The notes: generated from the sequence alone by a model not told the origin. 64,000 bases of DNA from Candidatus Companilactobacillus pullicola (GCA_019116025.1 DXCM01000021.1:62001-126000); one strand, 5' to 3'; counted from the first letter of the stretch, positions 8,942 through 18,667 are shown. A program made the numbers and translations.

Positions 8942-9985
8942 ATGAAAAAAGCAATTTTTAAAAAAGTTGGACAAATGGATGTTGAAGATGTCGACATTCC
9001 TAAAATTGAACAGCCCGACGACGTTATCATCAAGGTAATCCGTGCTTGCGTTTGTGGTTCTGACCTATGGGCTTATCGTGGCCTAGAAGACAAAGCTGAA
9101 AATTCTGAAAACTCTGGACACGAGTCGATCGGTATCGTTCAAGCCGTCGGTTCTGATATTACGACTGTCAAAACTGGAGATTTCGTAATCGCACCATTTA
9201 CACATGGTTGTGGACATTGTCCTGCTTGTTTAGCCGGTTTCGACGGCGATTGTCAATCACATACTGACAACTTCAGTAATGGCAACCAAGCTGAATATGT
9301 CAGATTCCAACATGGTCAATGGGCTCTAGTTAAAATTCCCGGTAAGCCTAGTGATTACAGTGAAGGTATGCTCAAATCACTTTTGACCTTAGCTGATGTT
9401 ATGGCTACTGGTTATCATGCCGCTACTGTTGCTAATATCAAACATGGCGATACCGTTGTTGTCATGGGCGATGGTGCTGTTGGACTTTGTGGAATCATCT
9501 CCGCCAAATTACTTGGTGCTAAGAAAATAATTTCAACTAGTCGTCATCCTGATCGTCAAGCTTTAGCTGCAAAATTTGGTGCAACTGACAACGTCGCTGA
9601 ACGTGGTGATGAGGGTGTTAAAAAGATTTTAGCGTTAACGAACGGCTTTGGCGCTGACGCAGTTTTGGAATGTGTTGGTACTGAATTGTCGACCGAAACC
9701 GCTTTGAAAGTTGGACGTCCTGGTTCTGTCGTTGGTCGTGTTGGCTTGCCACATACTGGAAAGATGGATATTTCTACTTCATTTGGAAATAACATTATTA
9801 TCGCCGGTGGTCCTGCTTCCGTTACTACTTACGACAAGAGTCGTTTACTAAAAGCAGTTCTCGATGGCGAAATCAATCCTGGACTAGTCTTCACTAAGAG
9901 TTTCGATCTCGATCATATCAACGACGCTTATCAAGAAATGACTGATAGAAAAGTTATCAAATCTTACGTTGTTGTTAGTGATTAA
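8942..9985 (+). CDS. Zinc-dependent alcohol dehydrogenase, MDR family
   Basis: 347 residues. Catalytic zinc ligands are seen in RACVCGSDLWAYRG (Cys near 38) and GHESIG; four structural-zinc cysteines lie in GCGHCPACLAGFDGDC near 95. The nucleotide site is VVMGDGAVGLCG near 178. This is the IPP/ADH-like branch often annotated as zinc-dependent alcohol dehydrogenase in lactobacilli. It is monocistronic, with a good GAGGAGG ribosome site, a cre-like promoter and a strong terminator. Substrate not determinable from sequence. Confidence 0.88.
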   Translation: MKKAIFKKVGQMDVEDVDIPKIEQPDDVIIKVIRACVCGSDLWAYRGLEDKAENSENSGHESIGIVQAVGSDITTVKTGDFVIAPFTHGCGHCPACLAGFDGDCQSHTDNFSNGNQAEYVRFQHGQWALVKIPGKPSDYSEGMLKSLLTLADVMATGYHAATVANIKHGDTVVVMGDGAVGLCGIISAKLLGAKKIISTSRHPDRQALAAKFGATDNVAERGDEGVKKILALTNGFGADAVLECVGTELSTETALKVGRPGSVVGRVGLPHTGKMDISTSFGNNIIIAGGPASVTTYDKSRLLKAVLDGEINPGLVFTKSFDLDHINDAYQEMTDRKVIKSYVVVSD

Positions 9986-9997
9986 TCTTATCCATAT

Positions 9998-10041
9998 AAA
10001 AAGCAACTATACTTCCTTTTTGGGAAATATAGTTGCTTTTT
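9998..10041. terminator. Bidirectional terminator between the ADH and LtaS-type genes
   Basis: AAAAAGCAACTATA and TATAGTTGCTTTTT form a perfect stem flanked by A and T runs, serving both convergent genes. Confidence 0.88.
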
Positions 10042-10044
10042 GAT

Positions 10045-12141
10045 TTAATCGGTACTTTCTGGTGCATCAGTCTTATACATTGAAACCGTCGACTTATTAT
10101 TATTCTGTGAATACATACTTGTCGACGAGTTCCCCAATGTATTATTTATTTTATCCAGCTGCTCTACTTGATTTTCATAATCGTAATCTGTAGGATCAAC
10201 TGGCTTAAATCCTATCGGAGTGTAAAATCTCAAAAGATTCTTTTGATTGATAGTATCCGATATATCCAGCAAATGCCGTTCTTGCTCATACTTTTTAGCA
10301 ATTTTCTTATACAAATCAGATGTCGGATCGATATCCAACAATTCTCCTGTCTTATTATCATAAATATTGTATGAACCATCGGACTTTTTAGTAACTGTAT
10401 ATTTTTTATTAATCATGCCATTATTTCTAAAAATAACGTTACCATCATGCTGTTTAGATAATAAATCAGTCCCCAGTTGAATATAATTTTTAGTATTAAC
10501 TCCTAGTAAGTGTAAAAGCGTTGGCAAGACGTCAATTTCACCACCATATTCATTATCAACACGCCCTGCGATTCCTTTCATATGAATCATAAATGGAACC
10601 CTCTGTAATTGAATATTATCAAAGTTATCCCATTCATTTGGATCTTTATCTAACAATGGTGCCAAAGTTTCATTTTTATCATCCGAAATACCATAGTGAT
10701 CACCGTACAAAATAACAATTGAACGATCATACAGACCACTTTCTTTTAAGTAATCGAAAAATTCACGTAACGACGCATCCAGATAATGTGCGGTCAAAAA
10801 ATAATTATTGATAACATTGTCGCTTGTTTCCGGTTTAACAAAACCATCATTATCTTCATCTGGTAGGTCAAATGGATAATGATTGGTTACCGTAATGTAT
10901 TTCACATAAAACGGCTGTTGCAACTTTTCTAAATATTTCACGCTCTCTTTAAGCATCAACTTATCTTTCAAACCGAAACCAACGTTGGAATCTTCTGTTT
11001 GTTTAAAATACCCTTGATCAAAAAAGTAGTTGTAACCTAAGCTCTTGTAAGTTTTAGTCCTCGTGTAAAAACTACCGACATTACCATGAAAAACAGCACT
11101 CGTATAGCCTTCTTTTTGTTTCAAGATGGCTGGAGCACTCTGAAAAGTGTTTGTTGGCCCCAATTTGTTAAATAATGATCCCGTTGGCAATCCAAACAAA
11201 CCTGACTCAAGCATATTTTCCGCATCACTGGTTTTTCCCTGACCTACTTCATGGAAAAAGTTGGAAAAACTGACAGTATTCTTGTCGGAATATAAACTAT
11301 TTAGAAATGGTGTTACCTCTTGATCATTAACTTTCATATTGATCAGAAATTGTTGAAAACTTTCCAAATGAATAATAATGACATTCTTCTTACGTGCAAT
11401 TCCATAATATTTCTTATTCGGCTTTGCATACACTTGGGCAGCTTCTTGTAGTGGCGAATCGATATCAATTGTCGTTACTTTATTCTTTTCGGCGTCCTCG
11501 TTAACCTTGCTGGCCGTGTTATAGGCCATGTAAAAATTCAATCCGAGGTACTTAACAATATAGGTTTGATCAAAGGTCCTTCCTAATAATTGTGGACGAT
11601 TCATCTCGGAAATCGTTAGGTTTAAGATAATCAAAAAAGCACTTAGACACGTCAAAGCCACTTTGCTGACCAATCTAATTGGAGTTGATACCAAGTTATT
11701 TTTGACAAAGAATGGCAATCCTATAATTAAAATCAGATTCAATAAATAAATAGCATCATGAGGTGAAATTAATGTAACAATACTTTTACCCATCGCCCCG
11801 TTAAATTTTTGAGCACTCAACATCGTATTTATCGAAATGAAATCGGAAAATTCTCGATAATAAACGACATTTGCCACCAATAATAATGTTTCTAAGGCAA
11901 ACAATACCATCAATGAAATTGTAAATGATTTTTTGCGTACAAAAAAATTGGCCAGACTTAGAATCAATAACACAAATCCCAATGGATTGAACATTGAAAT
12001 GATAAATTGTAAGGGACCTTCGATTCCCAATCGAAAATCTACATAATAAACCATCAATGTTTCTAACCAAAGTACTGCCGTCAAAGCCAAAATCAATTTT
12101 GTTCTTGTCAGTTTAATTAGTGAATTCCATTTTGCTTTCAT
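10045..12141 (-). CDS. LTA synthase family protein (LtaS-type phosphoglycerol transferase)
   Basis: 698 residues: about five N-terminal membrane helices (to residue 175), then a large extracellular sulfatase-fold domain. Active-site motifs are VIIHLESFQ near 255 (metal Glu), GQGKTSDAENMLES with the nucleophile Thr near 300, and YGDHYGISDDKN near 480. LtaS-type enzymes polymerise glycerol-phosphate from phosphatidylglycerol on the outer face of the membrane to make lipoteichoic acid (established). The last 40 residues are an Asn/Ser-rich tail. Lactobacilli often carry more than one paralogue, so this may be a primase or an accessory synthase rather than the main LtaS. Confidence 0.9.
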   Translation of the reverse strand: MKAKWNSLIKLTRTKLILALTAVLWLETLMVYYVDFRLGIEGPLQFIISMFNPLGFVLLILSLANFFVRKKSFTISLMVLFALETLLLVANVVYYREFSDFISINTMLSAQKFNGAMGKSIVTLISPHDAIYLLNLILIIGLPFFVKNNLVSTPIRLVSKVALTCLSAFLIILNLTISEMNRPQLLGRTFDQTYIVKYLGLNFYMAYNTASKVNEDAEKNKVTTIDIDSPLQEAAQVYAKPNKKYYGIARKKNVIIIHLESFQQFLINMKVNDQEVTPFLNSLYSDKNTVSFSNFFHEVGQGKTSDAENMLESGLFGLPTGSLFNKLGPTNTFQSAPAILKQKEGYTSAVFHGNVGSFYTRTKTYKSLGYNYFFDQGYFKQTEDSNVGFGLKDKLMLKESVKYLEKLQQPFYVKYITVTNHYPFDLPDEDNDGFVKPETSDNVINNYFLTAHYLDASLREFFDYLKESGLYDRSIVILYGDHYGISDDKNETLAPLLDKDPNEWDNFDNIQLQRVPFMIHMKGIAGRVDNEYGGEIDVLPTLLHLLGVNTKNYIQLGTDLLSKQHDGNVIFRNNGMINKKYTVTKKSDGSYNIYDNKTGELLDIDPTSDLYKKIAKKYEQERHLLDISDTINQKNLLRFYTPIGFKPVDPTDYDYENQVEQLDKINNTLGNSSTSMYSQNNNKSTVSMYKTDAPESTD

Positions 12142-12230
12142 TTATACAATTCCCCCGCTTACCCTGTAACTAAAGTATAAGCTAGGCAAAATAGAGTTTT
12201 CAACGTCATTTGTGAATTAATTAACTATTT

Positions 12231-12710
12231 TTAATTCAAATCAATCAAATCATGAATATTGTCAGTCTTCTCTAATTCAGCTTGATACTTTGCTTTCGTA
12301 TCGGGAGCAACTAAATTCTGTCCAGGCACAAAATGAATTTTTTCCGTCCCAGCTTCAACCGAAGTCTTGTAATACCACTTCTTGAATCGTAGAAATGCTA
12401 ACTTATCGTTCAAATCAGCAATCTTTTCTTCTAGATTAGTCTCCTCATTATCCAAATAGTCATAACGCTCACGTAACGTTGTATCACCTTCCATACATAA
12501 ACGAATGAAATGTGCAATATCCTTTACTGGAACGCCACTCTTTTTCAAACAATCAATTACTTCTAGAAAATTCATATCTTGTTGCTTAAATTTACGACGT
12601 CCAGCTTCATCCCTTTTGACAAAAGGCAATAAGCCTTCTTTATCGTAAAAACGTATTGCAGATGAATTGATATTCATCTTCTTAGCCACATCACCAATTA
12701 AATATTCCAT
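12231..12710 (-). CDS. MerR-family transcriptional regulator
   Basis: 159 residues. The N-terminal MEYLIGDVAKKMNINSSA and RFYDKEGLLPFVKRDEAGRR form the MerR winged helix, followed by the dimerisation coiled coil (about 80-120). There are no conserved metal-binding cysteines in the C-terminal part, so it is of the MerR group that senses small molecules or stress. Its target is not evident; it lies between the LtaS-type gene and an O-acetyltransferase, both on the same strand. Confidence 0.85.
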   Translation of the reverse strand: MEYLIGDVAKKMNINSSAIRFYDKEGLLPFVKRDEAGRRKFKQQDMNFLEVIDCLKKSGVPVKDIAHFIRLCMEGDTTLRERYDYLDNEETNLEEKIADLNDKLAFLRFKKWYYKTSVEAGTEKIHFVPGQNLVAPDTKAKYQAELEKTDNIHDLIDLN

Positions 12711-12756
12711 TTTTCGAATCCTCTTCTCAGTATGTCTCTACTTTTAATTTTACAAC

Positions 12757-12803
12757 AAAAAAATATTCCATTACCTCTCGTTTGAGAAGCATGGAATATT
12801 TTA
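12757..12803 (-). terminator. Terminator after the sugar O-acetyltransferase
   Basis: AAAATATTCCAT and ATGGAATATTTT arms around a short loop, A/T runs on both sides, overlapping the stop region of the 12801 gene. Confidence 0.75.
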
Positions 12804-13385
12804 TTCTTCATCTAATTTTTTAATAACTTTAGCAGGGACACCACCGACCAAACTGTTATCGGGAACATCCTTAGTAACGACAGCTCCGGCCGCAACGACT
12901 ACATTATTGCCAATTGTTACCCCAGGAACAATGGAAACTTTACCACCGATCCAAACATCGTTACCAATTGTCACTGGATAACCTTTGCCCATATAATCAC
13001 GTCTGCCTTGAGCTGTCATCGGATGATTGACTGTATAAATATCAACGTTTGGTCCAATCATGACGTTATTGCCGATATTGACTGGTGCTACATCTAGAAT
13101 TGTTAAATTGTAGTTACTCAAAAAATCATTGCCAACGTGAATGTTTTTACCATAATCACAATTAAAGCGGCTTTGAACGGAAATATTTTTACCATATGAA
13201 CCGAAGATTTCTTTTATCTTAGCCGTTTGTTTTTCGGCTTCTGTTGCTGGAATCTGATTAAATTCTTGGCATAACTTGGCTGCTCTAGCCTTACGATCCA
13301 CAACATCTTGATCCAAAAAATAATACCAATCGCCATTATCTAATTTTTCAATTTCTTTCACTTTAACCACCTCATCAAGATACAA
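12801..13385 (-). CDS. Maltose/galactoside-type sugar O-acetyltransferase
   Basis: 194 residues. An N-terminal helical segment (YYFLDQDVVDRKARAAKLCQ) is followed by left-handed beta-helix hexapeptide repeats. Typical MAT/GAT motifs are FNCDYGKNIHVG, NVMIGPNVDIYTVNHPM (active-site His) and GNDVWIGGKVSIVPGVTIG. The enzyme moves an acetyl group from acetyl-CoA to sugar hydroxyls, probably in detoxification of non-metabolised sugars. A second member of the family is at 57642. Single gene with its own terminator. Confidence 0.87.
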   Translation of the reverse strand: MYLDEVVKVKEIEKLDNGDWYYFLDQDVVDRKARAAKLCQEFNQIPATEAEKQTAKIKEIFGSYGKNISVQSRFNCDYGKNIHVGNDFLSNYNLTILDVAPVNIGNNVMIGPNVDIYTVNHPMTAQGRRDYMGKGYPVTIGNDVWIGGKVSIVPGVTIGNNVVVAAGAVVTKDVPDNSLVGGVPAKVIKKLDEE

Positions 13386-13430
13386 GATAGCACTTAAACA
13401 TATGTTTAAGTCAAAATTTATTTGCTACTT

Positions 13431-15092
13431 TCAATTAAAAATATTAATCGAATGCTCTTCTACTTGTTTATCACTGTCGGTAACTATTATTTGGGCTTTT
13501 TTAACATCGCCATTAAATATAATTCTATCTAAATCGAGTGACACAAATTTATAACCTTGTATATTTAATTCATTTATCATTGGAACAGTATAGTCCTTCG
13601 TTTCTTTTTCATACTGAATTTTCAAGTCCACGTTACAATTCGAATCAACACTCTTTAAAAAAACAATTACTCCACTGCAATTAGAATCTACATTTTTAAC
13701 AGATTTCACACCCTTAATTAATTTACCACCGGTTACATATTCAACATTATTTTTAAAATTATTTATATTTGTGTAGTCAAAAGGAACTTCAACTTCCCTG
13801 ATGTCTCCCTCATATCCATAATACTTCCCATAATAAGGACTCAAATAAGTATCGTATGAATCATTCTTTGGTCGTAAAAGTTCACCTTTATACCAACTTG
13901 GAATAATCACAGACTTACTATAGTTTTCTTGAGCCTTTAAAACTCTACTAGTTCTGATATTAGATTCAGCTCGTGCTAGTCTAAATGAATTAATTTCTAA
14001 GCCATAGCTAACTATGAAAAGTCCCGTCATGACAGATAACATTACGACAAATAAAATCCTAGAAGTCTTAGAATTATTTGAACTTACAAGTTCACTAACT
14101 AAAAAACTTAGCGAAACCAAGAATAGTATAAAGCCCCCCTGCAAAGATCGAAGCATCATCATAGGAGAAAACATAAATGCGAAGTTGGCTATGATAGCTA
14201 ATATAGAAAACGTTAAGCTCCAACCGATCAATTCTTTGGAGACACGTTTCTTCAAAAATAAAAATCCAATTAAACATACAAAAATAAGAAATAAAAAGCC
14301 ATAATTACTAAACAATTTACTCGAATCACCAACTGTAAAAAAGTTATACACTCTTTGTCCAAGCGTTAATTGATTAAACTTTGAAGGCAGACTATCTAGT
14401 CTAACTCTATTTCCAGGGGACAATATCAAAATCGCAGAACCTAACAAATTCAGTCCTGAACTCGTTAACCAAATGTTAATTTTTTTATGAGTTCGAAAAG
14501 CATATACTGTCATTCCAACAGAGAATAAAAGAATAGTTGGCCCCATATTTTCATTGGACAATCCTGCAGCAAATGCTGCAATACCTAGAATAATATATTG
14601 ATAACTTCTTACCTTATCTTGATGAAATAAAAAGAAGACCAAATTTAAATATATTAGTATCCAAACATTGGTAAACAAATAATTACTGGCCCCAACGGTC
14701 CAAAAAGTTGTTTGTCCTAAATTAGGATTACAGATCCAATAAGTAATAAAAATTAAATATAAATTGATTTTAGAAAATATATTTCTCCCCACTATTATAC
14801 TTGGAAGAATTGATATCAAAATAATTAAAGCTACTAACGCAATAGTTTTTACACTACTAGCAATTGCTGGATATGGCAAAATAATCCGTGAGGTCATATC
14901 AGTTAGAAATCTTCCTGACCAATTTAGATAATGCTGAATTGATACTAGGAATATATTTCCATCTGTTTTCCCATACCAAAAATCATCTGAAATCATCGGC
15001 AAAATACTATTAGGTATATAAATTAATACGTAGAAAATAATAACTAAAATGGCAATCATAAATTTGCTTTGACTAAAATTTTTTTGTTTCAT
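13431..15092 (-). CDS. Polytopic membrane protein, DUF6056-like
   Basis: 553 residues from the ATG at 15092, chosen because GGAGGGGGG lies 7-8 bases upstream; an in-frame ATG 51 bases earlier lacks a site. About eleven membrane helices in the first 400 residues are followed by a soluble 150-residue extracellular C-terminus. Recognisable conserved stretches are MISDDFWYGKTDG, NWSGRFLTDM, TTFWTVGASNYLF, GLSNENMGP and LSPGNRVR. This pattern is that of DUF6056-family proteins, which resemble GT-C glycosyltransferases and are often linked to surface polysaccharide. Enzymatic role unproven. No glycosyltransferase operon surrounds it. Confidence 0.7.
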   Translation of the reverse strand: MKQKNFSQSKFMIAILVIIFYVLIYIPNSILPMISDDFWYGKTDGNIFLVSIQHYLNWSGRFLTDMTSRIILPYPAIASSVKTIALVALIILISILPSIIVGRNIFSKINLYLIFITYWICNPNLGQTTFWTVGASNYLFTNVWILIYLNLVFFLFHQDKVRSYQYIILGIAAFAAGLSNENMGPTILLFSVGMTVYAFRTHKKINIWLTSSGLNLLGSAILILSPGNRVRLDSLPSKFNQLTLGQRVYNFFTVGDSSKLFSNYGFLFLIFVCLIGFLFLKKRVSKELIGWSLTFSILAIIANFAFMFSPMMMLRSLQGGFILFLVSLSFLVSELVSSNNSKTSRILFVVMLSVMTGLFIVSYGLEINSFRLARAESNIRTSRVLKAQENYSKSVIIPSWYKGELLRPKNDSYDTYLSPYYGKYYGYEGDIREVEVPFDYTNINNFKNNVEYVTGGKLIKGVKSVKNVDSNCSGVIVFLKSVDSNCNVDLKIQYEKETKDYTVPMINELNIQGYKFVSLDLDRIIFNGDVKKAQIIVTDSDKQVEEHSINIFN

Positions 15093-15151
15093 TAAAACTC
15101 CCCCCTCCATTAAAATAGTCACACAACATGTCATGTGGTGCAATTTTAATT

Positions 15152-15179
15152 AAAAAAAAAGCTATCTTTTCAGATAGCT
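15152..15179 (-). terminator. Terminator after the flavin oxidoreductase gene
   Basis: On the minus strand GCTATCT-GAAA-AGATAGC is followed by nine T residues. Confidence 0.85.
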
Positions 15180-15188
15180 CAACTTAAA

Positions 15189-16379
15189 TTATTTTCCACC
15201 ACCAAAGATGTGGTCTAAAATTCCGTTAAATTCTTTACGATCCTCTGCGGTATGTGGTTCACTGCTTAGTTGCAATCCTGAATGGAATGCCGTTAACAAG
15301 AAGTCCCAGAATGTGCCGTAGAGACCTAATTCCTCATGATCTGCTGGAGAAATAGTGTAACGAATAGCATCTTCATCGCCGGCCATTACTTTTTGAACCC
15401 AATGTGGTTCACGCAAACTTTCACGACCCATAGCTGCGAAATCTAAACCATTATCAAGCACTTTTTCCGCATCACTTGGTGTTTGAATATCTCCGACACC
15501 AATCAATGGCAAGTCGCCAATATGTTCCTTGATTGTTAAGTTCAAAGGAGTCGTAATAGTCTTATCGTTCAAAGACTTTCTCCAAACATCACCCATTGAA
15601 ACGTGAAGGTAATCTAATGGCTTCTCTTTCAAGGCATCGACTAATTTCAAAGTATCTTCAAATCTGATACCTGGATCTTCAATCTCTTCTGGAGAAATAC
15701 GATATCCCATTAAGAATGGTCTATCAGCGTACTTTTCAATAGCATTTTCAACTTCATCGACAACTGCCAATGGGAAAGTCATTCTCTTTTCTACTGAGCC
15801 ACCCCATTTGTCCGTCCGACGGTTGGAATGTGGTGAGAAGAATTGTTGAATTAAATATGTATTAGCACCATGAATTTCAACACCATCAAAGCCAGCCTCA
15901 ATAGCACGTCTAGTTGCTTGGCCGAAATCTTTGATTGTTTGTTCGATCTCCTCTTCAGTCAACTCACGTGGTACTTCAGAATTATTTCTTGTTGCTTTGA
16001 CAGCACTAGCACTGACTGGTTGCTGTCCTCTTAAAATTGCAGTTGAAGACATACGACCGGCACTAAAAATTTGTAAAATAGCTTTAGTTCCGTTTACGTG
16101 CATTGCTGAAGCTAGTTTTCTCAAACTTGGAATGAACTTATCATCCTCAGCACTTAGTTCCCCTTCGAAACCTTTACCCAAAGCATTTACATTAGCGACA
16201 CCAGTGATAAACATCCCCACGCCACCACTATGCATGTGATAATAGCGTAATTCATCAGAAGTTACTTCACCATTTGAAAAACTCATTTCCTCGGTCATTG
16301 GTGGAATAACTACACGATTTTTTACCGTAATACCCTTCTTCTCAAACGTGTATGGTTTCAAAAACTTATAATCTGCCAT
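15189..16379 (-). CDS. NADH:flavin oxidoreductase / Old Yellow Enzyme family
   Basis: 396 residues, FMN-binding TIM barrel. Motifs are the N-terminal NRVVIPPMTEEMS, FDGVEIHGANTYLIQQFF near 167 (substrate His/Asn and the signature loop), SNRRTDKWGGS, and the phosphate-binding DFAAMGRESLREPHW near 330. The family reduces activated alkenes or 2-enoates with NAD(P)H. There is no second Fe-S/FAD domain, so it is a short OYE. Monocistronic, with a strong ribosome site and terminator. Its physiological substrate is unknown. Confidence 0.87.
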   Translation of the reverse strand: MADYKFLKPYTFEKKGITVKNRVVIPPMTEEMSFSNGEVTSDELRYYHMHSGGVGMFITGVANVNALGKGFEGELSAEDDKFIPSLRKLASAMHVNGTKAILQIFSAGRMSSTAILRGQQPVSASAVKATRNNSEVPRELTEEEIEQTIKDFGQATRRAIEAGFDGVEIHGANTYLIQQFFSPHSNRRTDKWGGSVEKRMTFPLAVVDEVENAIEKYADRPFLMGYRISPEEIEDPGIRFEDTLKLVDALKEKPLDYLHVSMGDVWRKSLNDKTITTPLNLTIKEHIGDLPLIGVGDIQTPSDAEKVLDNGLDFAAMGRESLREPHWVQKVMAGDEDAIRYTISPADHEELGLYGTFWDFLLTAFHSGLQLSSEPHTAEDRKEFNGILDHIFGGGK

Positions 16380-16547
16380 TACAATCCCTCGCTTTCAAAT
16401 TCAGATTATCACAATATTCACTTTTGTAAACCTTTTCATCTTTTGGAGAATCTTATAAAAAAATATTTCAATTTTGAGAAATAATTGGTGTCTTTTTGGT
16501 TAATTTAATGTATGATATTGAAAGAAATTTTGAACGAGGAAAAGCTT

Positions 16548-16859
16548 ATGAACTACTTACTATTATTGGTCTCCATCGGTTTTGAAGTTTTAGGGACTTC
16601 ACTCTTAAAGAAAACTGATGGCTTTACCAACCTTTTACCTACATTGGGGACGTTAACATCATATTTTATCTGTCTATTCGTTCTTTCCCACGTCCTCAAA
16701 CGACTACCACTTAGTTTAACGTATGCTACCTGGGGAAGCATTGGATTGATACTCGTTACTATTGCCGGTATTGTTTTCTACCACGAAACTTTATCAATCT
16801 ATTCAATCATAGGATTATTTTTAGTCGTATCTGGTACAGTTCTTATTAACGTCTTTTAA
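16548..16859 (+). CDS. Small multidrug resistance (SMR) family transporter
   Basis: 103 residues from the ATG at 16548, preceded by GAGGAAAAGCTT; an upstream in-frame ATG has no site. Four hydrophobic helices with the essential Glu near residue 13 in SIGFEVLGTSLLKKTDGF, and YATWGSIGLILV in helix 3, identify an EmrE/QacE-like proton antiporter of the membrane. SMR proteins export quaternary ammonium compounds or guanidinium; which one cannot be decided. No partner SMR gene is adjacent, so it is presumably a homodimer. Confidence 0.87.
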   Translation: MNYLLLLVSIGFEVLGTSLLKKTDGFTNLLPTLGTLTSYFICLFVLSHVLKRLPLSLTYATWGSIGLILVTIAGIVFYHETLSIYSIIGLFLVVSGTVLINVF

Positions 16860-16871
16860 ATTATCAACACT

Positions 16872-16920
16872 AAAAAGACACTCATATTAACCAATACAGG
16901 GTTAGTACGAGTGTCTTTTT
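16872..16920. terminator. Bidirectional terminator, hairpin family 3
   Basis: AAAAGACACTC and GAGTGTCTTTTT arms, with a second inner pairing ATTAACC/GGTTAGTA. The inner part resembles the hairpins at 6645, 43899 and 45016. Confidence 0.85.
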
Positions 16921-16943
16921 GATTTTAAAATATTTTTAATCCT

Positions 16944-18002
16944 TTATTTTCTACGTTTCTTGATATACCAGATACCAATTCCAATGATGATAATTATTAA
17001 TGCAGCAATACCACCAATTAGTGCCCCATTAGTCTTATTAGTATTGTTTACTGGTGTCTTTCTATTGATAGCCTGACTTTGTTTGCCAGTAACTGTAAAT
17101 CTACGTTGAAGCTTCCAAACATTTTTTCCGTTATTAGCTTGTACGTTTAAATACATCATATAAGTTCCAGGTTTTAATCTCTTATTCTTGTTAGCACCGA
17201 CAACAGTATTAACATTGACTGGATAAGTAAAATAGCTATTTGGTGCAATCGACATATTAGACTTGGAAGATTGTAAAATAACATCTTTCTTATTATTCTC
17301 TGGTGTTATTTCAGCCTTAATATCAACTTTTTGAACTAGTCTGGGAACATCATTACCAATCAAAGCATTTACAGAAATTTGACCATTCTCAGTATCTTCA
17401 TAAGCTCGATTTAGTTTCAGATCCGGTTGAATCGTGTCTGTATTTTGTCTTAGTTGCAATCCTAAAACATAATTGTATTTATTCTTTAGGGTTACGCCTT
17501 TAGAATTATTCTTGCTGACCTGATTATTTTGTTCAATCAGAATACCGCCTAACAATACACCATCAAAGTTGCCTGCTGGAGCATTGATATTAACCGTTAC
17601 TTCTTGAGAAGATTTTGCATTTACTGTCACTTGTTTAGGATAAGTAACTAATTTTTCAATATCATACTTTAATGATGGACCGTCCTTAAGATCATGTTCG
17701 TTATAAACGATAACCCCATTAGTATCAGTTGCAGCACGGTTTACCATTACACTATAGGTATGCGTTTTAGTATCGTTATTATTAATTTTAAATTTAGCTT
17801 GTAACTTTTGATTTGGAGTAACTTTCAAGTCAAAATAACCAACGCTTTTATCAACTTGATCACTTGTAAGTTCCGGTACAATAGTATATGTAACGTCTGG
17901 TTTAGTTCCAGTATCAGCTGCTGAAACTGTTTGACTATTGAAATTTCCAAGTGTTATAACGCTGATTAAAAACAGCATGAGAATCCAAATACGCTTCTTC
18001 AA
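16944..18002 (-). CDS. DUF916/DUF3324 surface protein (WxL partner)
   Basis: About 352 residues from a TTG at 18002, preceded by GGGAG. The alternative upstream start would add residues before the signal peptide. The order is signal peptide (LKKRIWILMLFLISVITL ... VSA), a DUF916-like peptidoglycan-binding part (about 30-150), a DUF3324-like part (about 155-300), one membrane helix and a KKRRK cytoplasmic anchor. There is no LPXTG. In WxL clusters such proteins bind cell wall and display WxL proteins. It is downstream of the WxL gene on the same strand, separated by a likely attenuator. Confidence 0.87.
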   Translation of the reverse strand: MKKRIWILMLFLISVITLGNFNSQTVSAADTGTKPDVTYTIVPELTSDQVDKSVGYFDLKVTPNQKLQAKFKINNNDTKTHTYSVMVNRAATDTNGVIVYNEHDLKDGPSLKYDIEKLVTYPKQVTVNAKSSQEVTVNINAPAGNFDGVLLGGILIEQNNQVSKNNSKGVTLKNKYNYVLGLQLRQNTDTIQPDLKLNRAYEDTENGQISVNALIGNDVPRLVQKVDIKAEITPENNKKDVILQSSKSNMSIAPNSYFTYPVNVNTVVGANKNKRLKPGTYMMYLNVQANNGKNVWKLQRRFTVTGKQSQAINRKTPVNNTNKTNGALIGGIAALIIIIIGIGIWYIKKRRK

Positions 18003-18020
18003 AATACCATCTCCCAAAGA

Positions 18021-18061
18021 AAAAAAGAGAGCATGCAACAACTAAGTCACAAGCCCTCAAT
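18021..18061 (-). terminator. Attenuator between the WxL and DUF916 genes
   Basis: On the minus strand GAGGGC and GCTCTC can pair (one G-T) around a 20-base loop and are followed by TTTTTTTCTTT. Being inside the pair, it would make the secreted WxL protein more abundant than its anchor. Confidence 0.55.
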
Positions 18062-18069
18062 TTCTATAT

Positions 18070-18660
18070 TTAAGCTGGTGCATTTGATAATGTCCAAGTT
18101 AATGTTGAACTATATGAACCACCGATATTACCAGCTGGGACCTTAAGTGCTGCATCAGTAGCACCATATGTTCCAGTATAAGCACCGACACCACTACCGG
18201 CTGCAGCATTAACAACAGTTACTGGAGAGCTAGATAGTGAAAGATTTGCAACAAGTGCTGGAGGTGTTGATACGTTATCAGCATCATCCGCTTTAATAGG
18301 AGTCGTTTCTTTATTATCTAATGACAATTGTGCGTTCTTTAAGGTTGCACCGCCTGTTGCTGTAAATGGTGATGCTGCAACAGTTACAGTGTATCCAGTA
18401 CCAGAACCAGCATCAGCGATACCCAAGACTCCTGATGAAGAAGTCGATGTATACGAAATATCGTTTGCTGAAGCTGCTACCGTACCAAATTGAAAGCCAG
18501 GGGCCGAATCCAAAGTAATCGTTCCAGGTGTAATATCCGCCGTAGCGGTACTTGTAACTGGAGCGGCTGGTGTATCAGCTGCTTTTGCAACTCCACCTAA
18601 CGATCCAATTCCTAAAACTGCTGCCCCTACTAACATGCTATTTCTTACGAGTTTTTTCAT
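18070..18660 (-). CDS. WxL-domain surface protein
   Basis: 196 residues. A signal peptide (MKKLVRNSMLVGAAVLGIGSL, cleaved after VAKA) is followed by an Ala/Thr/Ser-rich beta-sheet protein ending YSSTLTWTLSNAPA, the characteristic C-terminal WxL motif. Only one Trp is present, so the first WxL motif of the canonical domain is missing or changed. WxL domains attach non-covalently to peptidoglycan. The adjacent DUF916/DUF3324 gene is the usual partner. The 5' leader (about 130 bases) is strongly structured. Confidence 0.87.
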   Translation of the reverse strand: MKKLVRNSMLVGAAVLGIGSLGGVAKAADTPAAPVTSTATADITPGTITLDSAPGFQFGTVAASANDISYTSTSSSGVLGIADAGSGTGYTVTVAASPFTATGGATLKNAQLSLDNKETTPIKADDADNVSTPPALVANLSLSSSPVTVVNAAAGSGVGAYTGTYGATDAALKVPAGNIGGSYSSTLTWTLSNAPA

Positions 18661-18667
18661 AATAATT

